DNA of 64,000 bases from contig NZ_VAUV01000006.1 in assembly GCF_005780165.1 (NCBI RefSeq), positions 1 through 64,000 on the forward strand, given 5' to 3'. Of the stretch, positions 17,374 through 26,524 are shown in pieces. Position numbers and translations under genes: made by a program. The notes under the pieces were generated by a model. The model did no database searches, was not told where the DNA came from, and saw only the letters and a list, made by a program, of their open reading frames with translations. The stretch is from Phragmitibacter flavus (GTDB taxonomy: Bacteria > Verrucomicrobiota > Verrucomicrobiia > Verrucomicrobiales > Verrucomicrobiaceae). Within the stretch, counting starts at the first letter, position 1. Every line of letters starts with the position of its first letter.

Positions 17374-18783
17374 ATGATCACTCGTCGTTCCCTCCTTCAA
17401 CGCACCGGCTGCGGCTTCGGCTCCCTCGCCCTCGCCGGACTCGCCAACGCCAGTTCCCAAAACTCCTCCGCCGCCACCCAAACTCACGCGCACTTTCCGC
17501 CCAAGGCAAAACGCATCATCTTCCTCTTCATGGCCGGCGGCGTTAGTCATGTCGACAGCTTCGACCACAAACCCCACCTTTACCAAGCCGACGGCCAGAT
17601 GCTCGACTTCGCCGATCAACGCGCCATCAAACGCGGCGGCACCGGAGCCAACCGACGCGTCATGAAACCCCTCTGGGAATTCAAACAACGCGGCCAAAGC
17701 GGCCTCTGGGCCTCCGACCTCTTCCCCAACATTGCCTCCAAACACATGGACGACCTCTGCGTCATCTGCTCCATGCACACCGAAGGCGTCGCCCACGGAC
17801 CCGCCACCCTCTTCATGCACACCGGAGCCGCCAACTTCGTCCGTCCCTCCATGGGCTCCTGGCTTCTTTACGGACTCGGCACTGAAAACCAAAACCTCCC
17901 CGGCTTCGTCAGCATCGGCCCCTCCCTCGGCAACGGCGGACCCCGCAACCACGGCAGCGCCTTTCTTCCCGCCATCCACCAGGGCACCCCCATCGGACGC
18001 GCCGGCGTCAGCGCCCACGACCTCAGCTTCCGCAACATTCACTCCGCTCGCGACCTCCCCAGCGCCCGCCAGCAATTCGAACTTCAGCAAGCCCTCAACC
18101 TCGGCCAGCTCAGCGCCAAACCCGGCGATCCCGAACTCGAAGCCCTCGTCAACAGCTACGAACTCGCCTGGCGCATGCAAACCAACGCCCCCGGGGTCGT
18201 CGACCTCACCCGCGAAACCCAAGCCACCCTCAATCTTTACGGCGTCGATCAAAAACCCACCGACGATTTTGCCCGCAAGTGCCTTATGGCCCGTCAACTC
18301 AGCGAAGCCGGCGTCCGTTTTGTGCAGGTCAACTACAACACCAACAGCTCCAGCAATCCCGCTTGGGATCAGCACAGCGACATGCCCAAACACGCCGAGC
18401 ACGCCGCCGCCGTCGACCAACCCATCGCCGCCCTCCTCACCGACCTCAAAGCCCGCGGCCTCCTTGAAGACACCATCGTCTGGTGGGGCGGCGAATTCGG
18501 CCGAACTCCCTACGCCGAAAACAACGGCACCGGTCGCGACCACAACCCCAGCGGTTTCACCATGTGGCTTGCCGGTGGCGGATTCAAACCTGGCCACGCC
18601 CACGGCAACACCGACGAGTTTGGTCATTACGCCATCGAAGACAAAGTCCACATGCACGATCTCCATGCCACCCTGCTTCATCAAATGGGCCTCGACCACG
18701 AGCGCCTCACCTACCGCTACGATGGCCGCGACTTCCGGCTCACCGATGTGCATGGTCATGTGGTCAAAGAAATCATCGCCTAA
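17374..18783 (+). CDS. DUF1501 alkaline-phosphatase-fold protein (pair 2)
   Basis: A 469-residue DUF1501 protein. The reading frame is open far upstream inside the preceding gene, but MITRRSLLQRTGCGFGSLAL at 17374 is an obvious Tat-type start. Conserved blocks are RIIFLFMAGGVSHVDSFDHKP (from about residue 44), MHTGAANFVRPSMGSWLLYG (about 149), WDQHSDMPKHAEHAAAVDQP (about 331), WWGGEFGRTP and LTYRYDGRDFRLTDVHGH at the C-terminus. It is much closer to the pair 3 copy (24023-25423) than to the pair 1 copy. The last 60 bases of the two genes are nearly identical at the DNA level, and the identity continues into the downstream repeat element, which points to gene conversion or duplication through the 3' end. 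Confidence 0.92.
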   Translation: MITRRSLLQRTGCGFGSLALAGLANASSQNSSAATQTHAHFPPKAKRIIFLFMAGGVSHVDSFDHKPHLYQADGQMLDFADQRAIKRGGTGANRRVMKPLWEFKQRGQSGLWASDLFPNIASKHMDDLCVICSMHTEGVAHGPATLFMHTGAANFVRPSMGSWLLYGLGTENQNLPGFVSIGPSLGNGGPRNHGSAFLPAIHQGTPIGRAGVSAHDLSFRNIHSARDLPSARQQFELQQALNLGQLSAKPGDPELEALVNSYELAWRMQTNAPGVVDLTRETQATLNLYGVDQKPTDDFARKCLMARQLSEAGVRFVQVNYNTNSSSNPAWDQHSDMPKHAEHAAAVDQPIAALLTDLKARGLLEDTIVWWGGEFGRTPYAENNGTGRDHNPSGFTMWLAGGGFKPGHAHGNTDEFGHYAIEDKVHMHDLHATLLHQMGLDHERLTYRYDGRDFRLTDVHGHVVKEIIA

Positions 18784-18785
18784 CT

Positions 18786-19170
18786 CCACGCCTCAGTCAC
18801 TCGTCCTCGACATGAGGCACTTCGCTGAAACAATCAACTTCCAAGTCAGCTAAAACCCCCTGAGCCGGATCTTCCTCCTACTCCTACTCTTCCTCCTACT
18901 CCCGACACAGCGGACCGGAAACTGACTCGCTACCAAAAAATGACCGTTTCTACCCGCACAGCTCTGGTCATGCGCGGCTTTCGAGGACGAGTAGGAGAAC
19001 GAGGACGAGGACGATCCCTCCAGCACCCCGATCAAACATTCGGTCCCTTCAAGAGTCCAAGATCTTTCGAGTGCGGAGTAAGAGTAGGAGGAAGAGTAGG
19101 AGGAAGAGTAAGAGGAAGAGTAGGAGGAAGAGTAGGAGGAAGAGTAAGATTTCCCACCCTTGACCCCCAT
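18786..19170. repeat. GAG-N-A-N hexamer repeat element, copy A
   Basis: An intergenic element homologous over its length to 25438-25810. In order it contains a short left arm CTCGTCCTCGA (about 18800-18810), a block GAGCCGGATCTTCC followed by CTCCTA-type hexamers (18862-18903), a unique middle with ACTGACTCGCTACCAAA, a conserved GTCATGCGCGGCTTTCGAGG, the core of hexamers GAGGAC, GAGTAG, GAGAAC (18981-19015), then GATCAAACATTCGG and a 12-unit array alternating GAGTA(G/A) with GAGGAA (19078-19149). No gene is seen. It separates pair 2 from the two-component system at 19215, whose promoter must lie in or next to it. Confidence 0.85.
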
Positions 19171-19214
19171 CCCCCCCACATCGAAGCTATCTCATCCCCC
19201 CAACCTGACCCATC

Positions 19215-19892
19215 ATGCGCATCCTCCTCGTCGAAGACGCCGCCTCCATTCGCAAACCAGTCGTAAGGGCACTCAAAGCGTCGGGATTTGCCGTGGACTC
19301 TACCGGTGACGGCGTGGAGGGCTGGCAGATGGCGCAAGATCATGATTATGACGTGATCATTCTCGACATCATGTTGCCTGGCATGGATGGACTTGAAATT
19401 CTGCGCCGGCTTCGAACCTCTGGAAATGAAACCCCTGTGTTATTCCTTACGGCCAAGGATGCCATCGAGGATCGCGTTGCGGGTTTGCGACTTGGTGCGG
19501 ATGACTACCTAACAAAATCTTTTGCCGTCGAAGAACTGCTTGCCCGGGTTGATGCGTTGGGGCGCAGAAAGTATGCGAAGCGTTCTCCCCTGCTTGTTGC
19601 AGGCGATCTGGAGCTCGACCAGGCAGCGAAAAAAGTCCGCCGCGCTGGGCGCGAACTGAACCTTACGCCGCAGCTTTTCTCACTGTTGGAGTATCTGCTT
19701 TTGCGAAAGGGGCATGTCGTCTCACGCACAGAAATTGAGGAACACATTTACGATGAACTGGCTTCTCCCATGAGCAATGTGGTCGACACGGCGGTATGTG
19801 CTTTGCGTCGCGCCATTGCGCTTTCCGATGAGAGCGAACCGATTATCCATACACGTCGCGGGATGGGTTATGTGATTCCCGAATCCCCATGA
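19215..19892 (+). CDS. OmpR-family response regulator
   Basis: A 225-residue DNA-binding response regulator. The receiver domain (residues 1-115) has the acidic pocket VED at 6-8, phospho-acceptor Asp51 (ILDIMLPGMDG), Thr79 and Lys101. A winged-helix Trans_reg_C domain covers about 125-222 (LNLTPQLFSLLEYLLLRKGH, IHTRRGMGYVI). After Lys101 the usual Pro is replaced by Ser (TKSF instead of TKPF), which may alter the beta5-alpha5 turn. It overlaps the sensor kinase gene by four bases. It lies directly downstream of hexamer repeat copy A, and its target genes are not evident. Codon choice here is more balanced than in the flanking C-ending genes. Confidence 0.93.
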   Translation: MRILLVEDAASIRKPVVRALKASGFAVDSTGDGVEGWQMAQDHDYDVIILDIMLPGMDGLEILRRLRTSGNETPVLFLTAKDAIEDRVAGLRLGADDYLTKSFAVEELLARVDALGRRKYAKRSPLLVAGDLELDQAAKKVRRAGRELNLTPQLFSLLEYLLLRKGHVVSRTEIEEHIYDELASPMSNVVDTAVCALRRAIALSDESEPIIHTRRGMGYVIPESP

Positions 19893-21265
19893 GAAGCATC
19901 CGAGCTCAACTTCTTCAATGGCTGCTGCCCGGCATCGTTTTTGTGTGCGTCATCGCCAGCGCGGGGATGTATTATTCGGCAAAGCAGGCCATGGATGCGG
20001 ATCTCGACGCCCAACTTGGCAGACTGGCGGGCTCAGCGCGACTGGCCCTGCGCAATCAGACGACCATCGACCTCGGCGGCGCACGTGTCCCGGCTTTGAG
20101 AGCTTTCCTCGCCAAGGAAGAATTTCAACAGCCAGGCCAGTATTTTGAATTGTGGTCATCTGCAGGAAAGCCGGAACGCCGGTCGCTAAATCTGGGCAAA
20201 GCGGATCTGCCTCGACCATCCGAATTGACACGCGACGGCACCCGTTATGACGCTCAACTGGAAAACGGTGAACGGGTTCGCGTCATCGCGATGCAATATC
20301 CCCAAAGCACCAACAATGAGCCACTGGATTTTGCGGTCGCTTTAAGCCGAAGCGAGGGGGAATCTCGCTTGTCCCGGTTGTTGGCGGATCTGATCATTGG
20401 GGGTGTGGTGTGCTGCGCCATGCTTTGCCTGCTGCTGATACTGGCGCTGCGTTATGCCTTGCGCCCGCTGGAGCGCGTTGGCGAGCAGGCTGCAGCAATG
20501 GGGGCCAATTCACTGCATGAGCGATTTGCCACGGAAGCCATTCCATCGGAGATCGCGCCCATTGTCACGCGATTGAATGATCTGATGTCGAGACTTGAAC
20601 AAGGTTTCGAACGCGAGCGAAGGTTCAGCAGCGATCTGGCTCACGAATTACGCACGCCACTTGCCGCAATCCGAACCACCAGTGAAGTGGCCGCCAAGTG
20701 GCCGGATCAGTCGTCACTAGATGACTTTCATGACATCACCAAGGCTGCCACGCATTTGCAGCAAACTGTCGATAGCCTGCTGCTGCTTTCACGCATCGAC
20801 ATGGCCTCCGCCAACGTCAGCCTCCAATCCGTCGTTCTGCGCCCGCTGATTGAAGAATGTGTCTCCCTTCACACACCCCGCGCCCAACAACGCGACCTCA
20901 CCTTCAACCTGCAACTGGATGCCGCATCCGACATAGAAACCGATCCAAGTCTGTTGCGCATCATCGCCAGCAATCTAATTGCCAACGCTACCGAATATGC
21001 TCCGCATGGATCCGAGATTGTCATCATCGCAACCAACGACCATCCCATCCTGCGCATCGAAAATCTCGCCCCCGACCTCACCCCTGAAGACATCCCCCGC
21101 CTGTTCGACCGCCTTTGGCGAAAAGACGCCACGCGCAACGACAGCTCCCATTCTGGCCTGGGCCTGTCCATAGCATCGAGCGGTGCCCAAGCTCTCGGAT
21201 GCACCCTCCACGCAGAACTGCTCGAGACCGGCACCCTCCAAATTTCGCTATTTCCCGAAAAATAA
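19889..21265 (+). CDS. Sensor histidine kinase
   Basis: A 458-residue membrane histidine kinase and partner of the preceding regulator (ATGA overlap). Layout: transmembrane segment 1 (about residues 11-29), a periplasmic sensor of about 135 residues, transmembrane segment 2 (about 168-188), HAMP linker (LRPLERVGEQAAAMGAN), HisKA with FSSDLAHELRTPLAAIR and phospho-acceptor His near 252, then HATPase_c with the N box LIANATEYAP (about 365) and G box SGLGLSIA (about 432). The order is that of QseC/CusS-type kinases. The signal is unknown, and the periplasmic domain has no motif that I recognise. A DUF1553/DUF1501 pair follows on the same strand after 48 bases and may be in the same transcript. 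Confidence 0.92.
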   Translation: MRSIRAQLLQWLLPGIVFVCVIASAGMYYSAKQAMDADLDAQLGRLAGSARLALRNQTTIDLGGARVPALRAFLAKEEFQQPGQYFELWSSAGKPERRSLNLGKADLPRPSELTRDGTRYDAQLENGERVRVIAMQYPQSTNNEPLDFAVALSRSEGESRLSRLLADLIIGGVVCCAMLCLLLILALRYALRPLERVGEQAAAMGANSLHERFATEAIPSEIAPIVTRLNDLMSRLEQGFERERRFSSDLAHELRTPLAAIRTTSEVAAKWPDQSSLDDFHDITKAATHLQQTVDSLLLLSRIDMASANVSLQSVVLRPLIEECVSLHTPRAQQRDLTFNLQLDAASDIETDPSLLRIIASNLIANATEYAPHGSEIVIIATNDHPILRIENLAPDLTPEDIPRLFDRLWRKDATRNDSSHSGLGLSIASSGAQALGCTLHAELLETGTLQISLFPEK

Positions 21266-21313
21266 TCGTCCCATCTCATCTTCCGCTCATGTTTGAAATG
21301 CAAAGATGGCGGC

Positions 21314-24004
21314 ATGAACCTGTTCTCCGCCTTTTTCTCAGGCTTCACCGTCCTCGCAGTGACCGCTGCCCAAGCAGCAGCAGAACCTGGCGCGAGCCCT
21401 GAAGGCATTGCGTTCTTCGAAAGTAAAATCCGCCCGGTGCTCATCGACAAATGCTACCAATGCCATTCCGCCGAGGCCGACAAAAACAAAGGCGGACTCA
21501 CTCTCGATACCCGCGAAGGTTCACTCCATGGTGGCGAAAATGGACCCGCCGTCGTGCCGGGCGATCTTGTGGCAAGTTTGCTCATCGAAGCCATCCGCTA
21601 TCACAACAAAGACTCGGCCATGCCGCCGGAAAAGTCGGGTGGAAAACTGCCGGACAATGTCATCAAGGACTTTGAAAAATGGGTGCAACTTGGCGCACCA
21701 GATCCACGCGACGGAGCCCTGAACCTTACGAAAAAATCGAATCCCGAAGCAGCAAAGGAATGGTGGGCATGGCAACCTCCAAAGATCTGGCCTGTGCCCA
21801 CAGTCAAAGACACCGCCTGGCCAAGGAATGACATCGACCGTTATCTTCTCTCATCACTTGAAGAAAAGAATCTCAAACCGGTTAATGATGCCGACAGACT
21901 GACGCTATTGAGGCGGGTTACCTTCGACCTCACCGGATTGCCGCCAACACCGCAGGAAGTCACCGCATTTTTCAAAGACACATCTCCCGATGCGTTTAAA
22001 AAAGTGGTCGACCGTCTGCTCGATTCCCATCACTTCGGCGAAAGATGGGGCCGTCACTGGCTCGATGTCAGCCGCTACGCGGAAAGCACAGGCAAGGACA
22101 TCAATCTTGCCTATCCGCATGCATGGAGATACCGCGATTATGTCATTGCTGCCTTCAACAGCGACAAGCCTTATGATCAGTTCCTGCGCGAACAACTCGC
22201 TGGCGATCTCCTGCCAGCAAAAGACGACAAGAAGCGCGCCGAACAGCTGGTTGCCACAGGCTTTCTGGCCATGGGCACCAAGAGTGTCAATGAAGCCAAT
22301 CCCCGCCAGTTTGCGCTGGACTTGGCCGATGAACAAATCGATACCGTTTCGCAGGCCATCCTCGGCGTCACTGCTGCCTGCGCGCGCTGCCATGACCACA
22401 AATTCGATCCGATTTCGCAGAAGGAATATTCTGCCATGGCGGGCATTTTCCTCTCGACCGATACCCGTTATGGAACCTTTTTCGCCGCTCAAAATCGCAG
22501 CGCTGCTGATCTGATCGAACTGCCGAAAGGGGCCGATGCACCCGTGTTCCCACTTGTCCTGTCCCCGCAGGAGCGAGAGAAAAAGCAGGCCGATCTCGAA
22601 GGCTATCTTCAGCAGGCCAATGACATGGCTTCCGCGACTTTTGGTCAGTCTTCGCGCAGTTCCCGATCCAGTCGCCAGCCGCGAAATCAGCAAATGCTGC
22701 TGTTGCTGCGCATGAATCAAATCGGCCTGCTGGAGACCGAATTAAAATCCTTCGATGAAAGCGGCAAGATGCGTCCTCTCGCCATGGGTGTGCTGGATCA
22801 GCCAGTCCGACGCGAGGAAACCGGCACGCGCACGCGAGAAACACCCCGCTATGCCTCCAGCACGCCAGAGCAGGCCATTGCCTCACGCTTTCTGGAAAGA
22901 GATGGGCGTTTTTCCAGGCCACCTGAGTTCAAGATCATTACGGATTCGCCAATCTATGCCCGCGGCGAGGTGAGCCAGCCAGGAGAGAAAGTTCCTCGGG
23001 GATTTCTGTCGGCGCTCACGCACCAGACTCCGCCCGTGATTCCCGCAACCAGCAGTGGACGACGCGAACTGGCGGAATGGATGCTGGCAGAAAGCCATCC
23101 ATTGACCGCACGTGTCATGGCCAATCGTGTCTGGCAACACCTGTTTGGACAAGGCCTCGTCAACACGCCTGATAATTTTGGAACCACGGGCAGCCAGCCC
23201 AGCAATTTGGCACTGCTCGACACCCTGGCCATCAAGTTTCGCGAAGGTGGCTGGTCGGTAAAAAATCTTATCCGAGGGATCGTCAACAGCCGCGCTTATC
23301 AACTCTCCTCGACCTATGACGAAACGAACTTTGCCGCCGATCCGGAAAACTCCCAAATCTGGCGAATGAACAAGCGACGGCTCGATGCCGAATCCATCCG
23401 TGACGCCACCCTGGCCATTTCTGGACAACTGGACCTTCGCCCACCAATCGGCTCTCCCATTGCCATGCGCGGCAACGGTCCCATTGGCGAATTTAGGCAG
23501 TTTCCCAACGCGGGAATTGCCGAGGAGTTACTTGTCGAAGCAGGCACCCGCACCAATGCCCGTTCCGTCTATCTTCCAATCGCCCGGGACATGCTGCCTG
23601 ATGCGCTTGCCGTGTTCGACTTTGCCGAGCCTGGTTTTGTGAATGGCAGCCGCGAGGTCACCAATGTGCCGGAACAAGCACTCTACATGCTGAATTCTCC
23701 CACTCTCGCAACCGCCGCTCAAAAGCTTTCGGAACGGGTGCTAACTGCCTATCCGACCAGCGCAACCATTGATGCGCCTGCCACCCTCGCTCAGCGCGTC
23801 CAGCATGCCTACGGTCTCGTCTTTGCTCGAGTTCCCAGCGAAGCAGAACGCCAAGCTGCTTTCAACTTCTTCGCCAAGTTTCCCACTGCCTCCTCGGAGG
23901 ATGGGCATCAGGGATCAACTACCATCACCGAAGGCAGCGCAGCCGCCTGGACTTCCTTCTGCCGTGCCCTCTTTGCGAGTGCCGAATTCCGCTACCTTAA
24001 CTAA
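21314..24004 (+). CDS. PSCyt1-DUF1549-DUF1553 protein (pair 3)
   Basis: An 896-residue exported protein. The ATG at 21314 is preferred over 21293 because it begins the signal peptide (MNLFSAFFSGFTVLAVTAAQAAA). PSCyt1 has CYQCH near residue 47; DUF1549 has WGRHWLDVSRYAES and CARCHDHKFDPIS near 356. A linker of about 150 residues, rich in Ser, Arg and Gln (SSRSSRSSRQPRNQQ, about 448-462), is followed by DUF1553 from about 580 (HPLTARVMANRVWQHLFG). There is no golvesin-like insert. Codon use is less C-biased than in pairs 1 and 2, and the antisense strand lacks the very long shadow frames seen opposite those genes. It follows the histidine kinase closely and precedes its DUF1501 partner by 18 bases. 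Confidence 0.93.
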   Translation: MNLFSAFFSGFTVLAVTAAQAAAEPGASPEGIAFFESKIRPVLIDKCYQCHSAEADKNKGGLTLDTREGSLHGGENGPAVVPGDLVASLLIEAIRYHNKDSAMPPEKSGGKLPDNVIKDFEKWVQLGAPDPRDGALNLTKKSNPEAAKEWWAWQPPKIWPVPTVKDTAWPRNDIDRYLLSSLEEKNLKPVNDADRLTLLRRVTFDLTGLPPTPQEVTAFFKDTSPDAFKKVVDRLLDSHHFGERWGRHWLDVSRYAESTGKDINLAYPHAWRYRDYVIAAFNSDKPYDQFLREQLAGDLLPAKDDKKRAEQLVATGFLAMGTKSVNEANPRQFALDLADEQIDTVSQAILGVTAACARCHDHKFDPISQKEYSAMAGIFLSTDTRYGTFFAAQNRSAADLIELPKGADAPVFPLVLSPQEREKKQADLEGYLQQANDMASATFGQSSRSSRSSRQPRNQQMLLLLRMNQIGLLETELKSFDESGKMRPLAMGVLDQPVRREETGTRTRETPRYASSTPEQAIASRFLERDGRFSRPPEFKIITDSPIYARGEVSQPGEKVPRGFLSALTHQTPPVIPATSSGRRELAEWMLAESHPLTARVMANRVWQHLFGQGLVNTPDNFGTTGSQPSNLALLDTLAIKFREGGWSVKNLIRGIVNSRAYQLSSTYDETNFAADPENSQIWRMNKRRLDAESIRDATLAISGQLDLRPPIGSPIAMRGNGPIGEFRQFPNAGIAEELLVEAGTRTNARSVYLPIARDMLPDALAVFDFAEPGFVNGSREVTNVPEQALYMLNSPTLATAAQKLSERVLTAYPTSATIDAPATLAQRVQHAYGLVFARVPSEAERQAAFNFFAKFPTASSEDGHQGSTTITEGSAAAWTSFCRALFASAEFRYLN

Positions 24005-24022
24005 ACCACTTTCTTTATTGAT

Positions 24023-25423
24023 ATGAATTTCTCCGCCTCCCCTGATCCTCGCTCGCCCCACTTTGGTCGTCGTGAAATGTTAAAATCCCTTTCCAGCGGC
24101 TTTGGTTATCTGGCCTTTGCAGGTCTTGCCACCCAAGCTTCGCAAGCCGCCGCTCCACCACGCGAAGGCCCGCTTGCACCCAAAGCGTCGCACTTCCCGG
24201 CGCGTGCGAAACACGTGATTTTCCTCTGCATGCGCGGTGGTCCATCCCATGTGGACACGTTCGATTACAAACCGAAACTCAGCGCCGACAGTGGCGCTGC
24301 GGGGCAACGACCTGGAACCAAGCTGCTGGGTTCAAAATGGAACTTCGCCCAGCACGGGCAAAGCGGGCTATGGATTTCCGAACTCTTCCCCAATGTCGCA
24401 AATCATGCCGATGATCTTTGTGTGTTGCGCTCCATGCAAACCGATCTGCCTTCTCATCCGCAGGCTTTTCTTCAAATGCACACCGGCTCCTTTCAGTTCG
24501 TGCGACCATCTCTCGGCGCATGGACGCTTTATGGTCTCGGCACTGAAAACGAAAATCTTCCCGGCTTTGTGACCCTCACTCCACCAGGTGCTTCTGGCGG
24601 GGCGCAAAACTACGGCTCCTCATTTCTTCCTGCGATCTATCAAGGCACCCGCCTCGGAACCGATACCCGTCCCATCGCTGGCGCTCAAATCCGCAACCTC
24701 AAATCACCGCTCAACAGCGAAGTTCAAAGGGCTGAACTCGACTTGGTGCAGACACTGAATCGCGAATCCTTGCGACGGGACCAATTCAATCCTGCCGTCG
24801 AAGGCGTGATCGAGAGCTATGAACTGGCGTTCCGCATGCAGAAGGAGATGCCGCAGGTGATGGATATCGAAGGCGAGAGCGCCGCGACGAAAAAACTCTA
24901 CGGTCTCGAAAACACCAGCACCGCTGACTTCGGGCGCAAATGCCTGCTGGCGCGCCGTTTTGTCGAAGCAGGCGTCCGTTTTGTGGAAATTTCCCACGGA
25001 GACTGGGATCAACATTTTAATCTCACCAGCGCGCTCGGAGCCAACTGTCGTTCCGTGGATCAACCCATTGCCGCGCTGCTCACGGATCTCAAGGAGCGCG
25101 GGTTGCTCAAAGATACCCTGGTCATCTGGGGTGGCGAGTTTGGCCGAACCCCCCACGCGCAGGGTGGTGATGGCCGCGATCACAACAACAAAGCCTTCAC
25201 CATGTGGATGGCCGGAGGTGGTGTCAAAGGCGGCTTCGCGCACGGCATGACCGATGATTATGGTTATGAAGCCATCGACAACAAAATGCATGTCCATGAT
25301 CTCCATGCCACCATTCTGCATCTGCTGGGTCTTGATCACGAAAAACTCACCTATCGTTACGCTGGACGCGACTTCCGGCTCACCGATGTGCATGGTCATG
25401 TGGTCAAAGAAATCATCGCCTAA
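24023..25423 (+). CDS. DUF1501 alkaline-phosphatase-fold protein (pair 3)
   Basis: A 466-residue DUF1501 protein with a Tat-like N-terminus (FGRREMLKSL, then a hydrophobic run GYLAFAGLATQASQAAA). Blocks visible are HVIFLCMRGGPSHVDTFDYKP (from about residue 62), MHTGSFQFVRPSLGAWTLYG, WDQHFNLTSALGANCRSVDQ, WGGEFGRTPHAQGGDGRDHN and LTYRYAGRDFRLTDVHGH. The final 60 bases of the gene match the pair 2 gene almost exactly, whereas the upstream body is only similar at the protein level. Immediately after the stop lies hexamer repeat copy B, just as copy A follows the pair 2 gene. Confidence 0.92.
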   Translation: MNFSASPDPRSPHFGRREMLKSLSSGFGYLAFAGLATQASQAAAPPREGPLAPKASHFPARAKHVIFLCMRGGPSHVDTFDYKPKLSADSGAAGQRPGTKLLGSKWNFAQHGQSGLWISELFPNVANHADDLCVLRSMQTDLPSHPQAFLQMHTGSFQFVRPSLGAWTLYGLGTENENLPGFVTLTPPGASGGAQNYGSSFLPAIYQGTRLGTDTRPIAGAQIRNLKSPLNSEVQRAELDLVQTLNRESLRRDQFNPAVEGVIESYELAFRMQKEMPQVMDIEGESAATKKLYGLENTSTADFGRKCLLARRFVEAGVRFVEISHGDWDQHFNLTSALGANCRSVDQPIAALLTDLKERGLLKDTLVIWGGEFGRTPHAQGGDGRDHNNKAFTMWMAGGGVKGGFAHGMTDDYGYEAIDNKMHVHDLHATILHLLGLDHEKLTYRYAGRDFRLTDVHGHVVKEIIA

Positions 25424-25437
25424 AAGATCTCTCCGAC

Positions 25438-25810
25438 CCCACGCCTCAGTGTTTCGTCCTCGTCCTCCTACTCGAACTCGTCCTCGACACCCGCCGCTCC
25501 GCTGAAACGATAAATTCCCAAGTCAGCACACACCCCCTGAGCCGGATCTTCCTCCTACTCCTACTCTTCCTCCTACTCCCCGCCCAACGGATCGGAAACT
25601 GACTCGCTGCCAAACGAGGCAGCGGTCCAAAGCGCACACCTCTGGTCATGCGCGGCTTTCGAGGACGAGTAGGAGAACGAGGACGAGGACGATTCCCGCC
25701 AACACCCCGATCAAACATTCGGCCCCCTCAAGAGTCCAAGATCCTTCGAGTGGGGAGTAAGAGGAAGAGTAGGAGGACGATTAAGATTTCCCAACCTTGA
25801 CCCCCAACCC
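25438..25810. repeat. GAG-N-A-N hexamer repeat element, copy B
   Basis: Homologous in the same orientation to copy A at 18786-19170. It has a longer left arm of CTCGTC-type hexamers (about 25454-25488) that is the inverse of the right-hand core (25659-25693), the shared block GAGCCGGATCTTCC, ACTGACTCGCTGCCAAA, GTCATGCGCGGCTTTCGAGG and GATCAAACATTCGG, and a short terminal hexamer run (about 25757-25785). No gene is seen in 25424-25831. The two inverted arms could fold into a long hairpin in either strand. Confidence 0.85.
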
Positions 25811-25831
25811 CCAATCCCAGATAATCACCCC

Positions 25832-26506
25832 ATGCGGCACCTCCTCCCTACCCTCATCACCCTTTTCCTCTCCATCCCGCTCCACGCCGGACTCGTCTTC
25901 GACCAAAATCCCCTCGAACTCAAACCCGGTCCCGCTGACGAAGTGGTCGAAGCCAAATTCACCTTTCACAACGGCGGCGACAAACCCATCACCATCACCG
26001 GTCTCGACAGCAACTGCTCCTGCCTCGAAGCCAACATGGACAAAGCCACCTACCAGCCCGGCGAAAAAGGCTCCGGCACCGCCACCTTCAAAGTCAGCAC
26101 CTTCGTCGGCAAACACGAAAAATCTCTGCGCATCAGCACCAACGACCCCAAAGAGCCCGAACAAACCCTCACCACCATCATCGACATTCCCGTCATCGTC
26201 GACGTCCAGCCCAAAACCCTCCAGTGGGTCCTCGGCGAAGCCCCCACCGCCAAATCGGTCGACATCACCATTGCCGGACCCGATCCCGTCCACATCAAAA
26301 ACGTCACCGCCACCCGCGACAACGTCACCTTCACCCTCGAAGAAGTCGAACCCGGCCGCAAATACCGCATCAACCTGCAGCCCAAAGACACCGAAACCGT
26401 CACCATCGGCGCCCTGCGCATTGAAACCGACAGCCAATACAAACGCCACACCCGCCAGCTCGCCTTCTTCAACATCGTCCGCCCCTCACAAACCTCTAAA
26501 AAGTGA
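25832..26506 (+). CDS. DUF1573 domain secreted protein
   Basis: A 224-residue protein with a short signal peptide (LLPTLITLFLSIPLHAG). It contains a DUF1573 Ig-like domain (about residues 18-115): FDQNPLELKPGP, FTFHNGGDKPITITGLDSNC and the conserved Cys pair CSCLEA. A second beta-sandwich region follows (about 115-215). DUF1573 proteins are exported and resemble ASPM-SPD-2-Hydin/MSP-type Ig folds; their role is not established. It begins soon after repeat copy B and is followed 58 bases later by the rhodanese gene, which is a frequent neighbour in Verrucomicrobia and Planctomycetes. The pair may deal with sulfur or redox chemistry in the periplasm, but this is an inference from proximity. Confidence 0.85.
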   Translation: MRHLLPTLITLFLSIPLHAGLVFDQNPLELKPGPADEVVEAKFTFHNGGDKPITITGLDSNCSCLEANMDKATYQPGEKGSGTATFKVSTFVGKHEKSLRISTNDPKEPEQTLTTIIDIPVIVDVQPKTLQWVLGEAPTAKSVDITIAGPDPVHIKNVTATRDNVTFTLEEVEPGRKYRINLQPKDTETVTIGALRIETDSQYKRHTRQLAFFNIVRPSQTSKK

Positions 26507-26524
26507 ACCCCTCACCCAAGACCC

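Noticed and set aside
19078-19149. Hexamer array considered as a CRISPR or as a coding repeat
   Set aside because: There are no unique spacers, the unit is only 6 bases, and the translated frames give simple Arg/Ser/Gly or Tyr/Ser repeats without starts or signals.
18784-19214. Minus- and plus-strand frames within repeat copy A
   Set aside because: The protein sequences are simple repeats of Ser/Tyr or Arg/Gly produced by the hexamers, and the region has homologous non-coding copies elsewhere.
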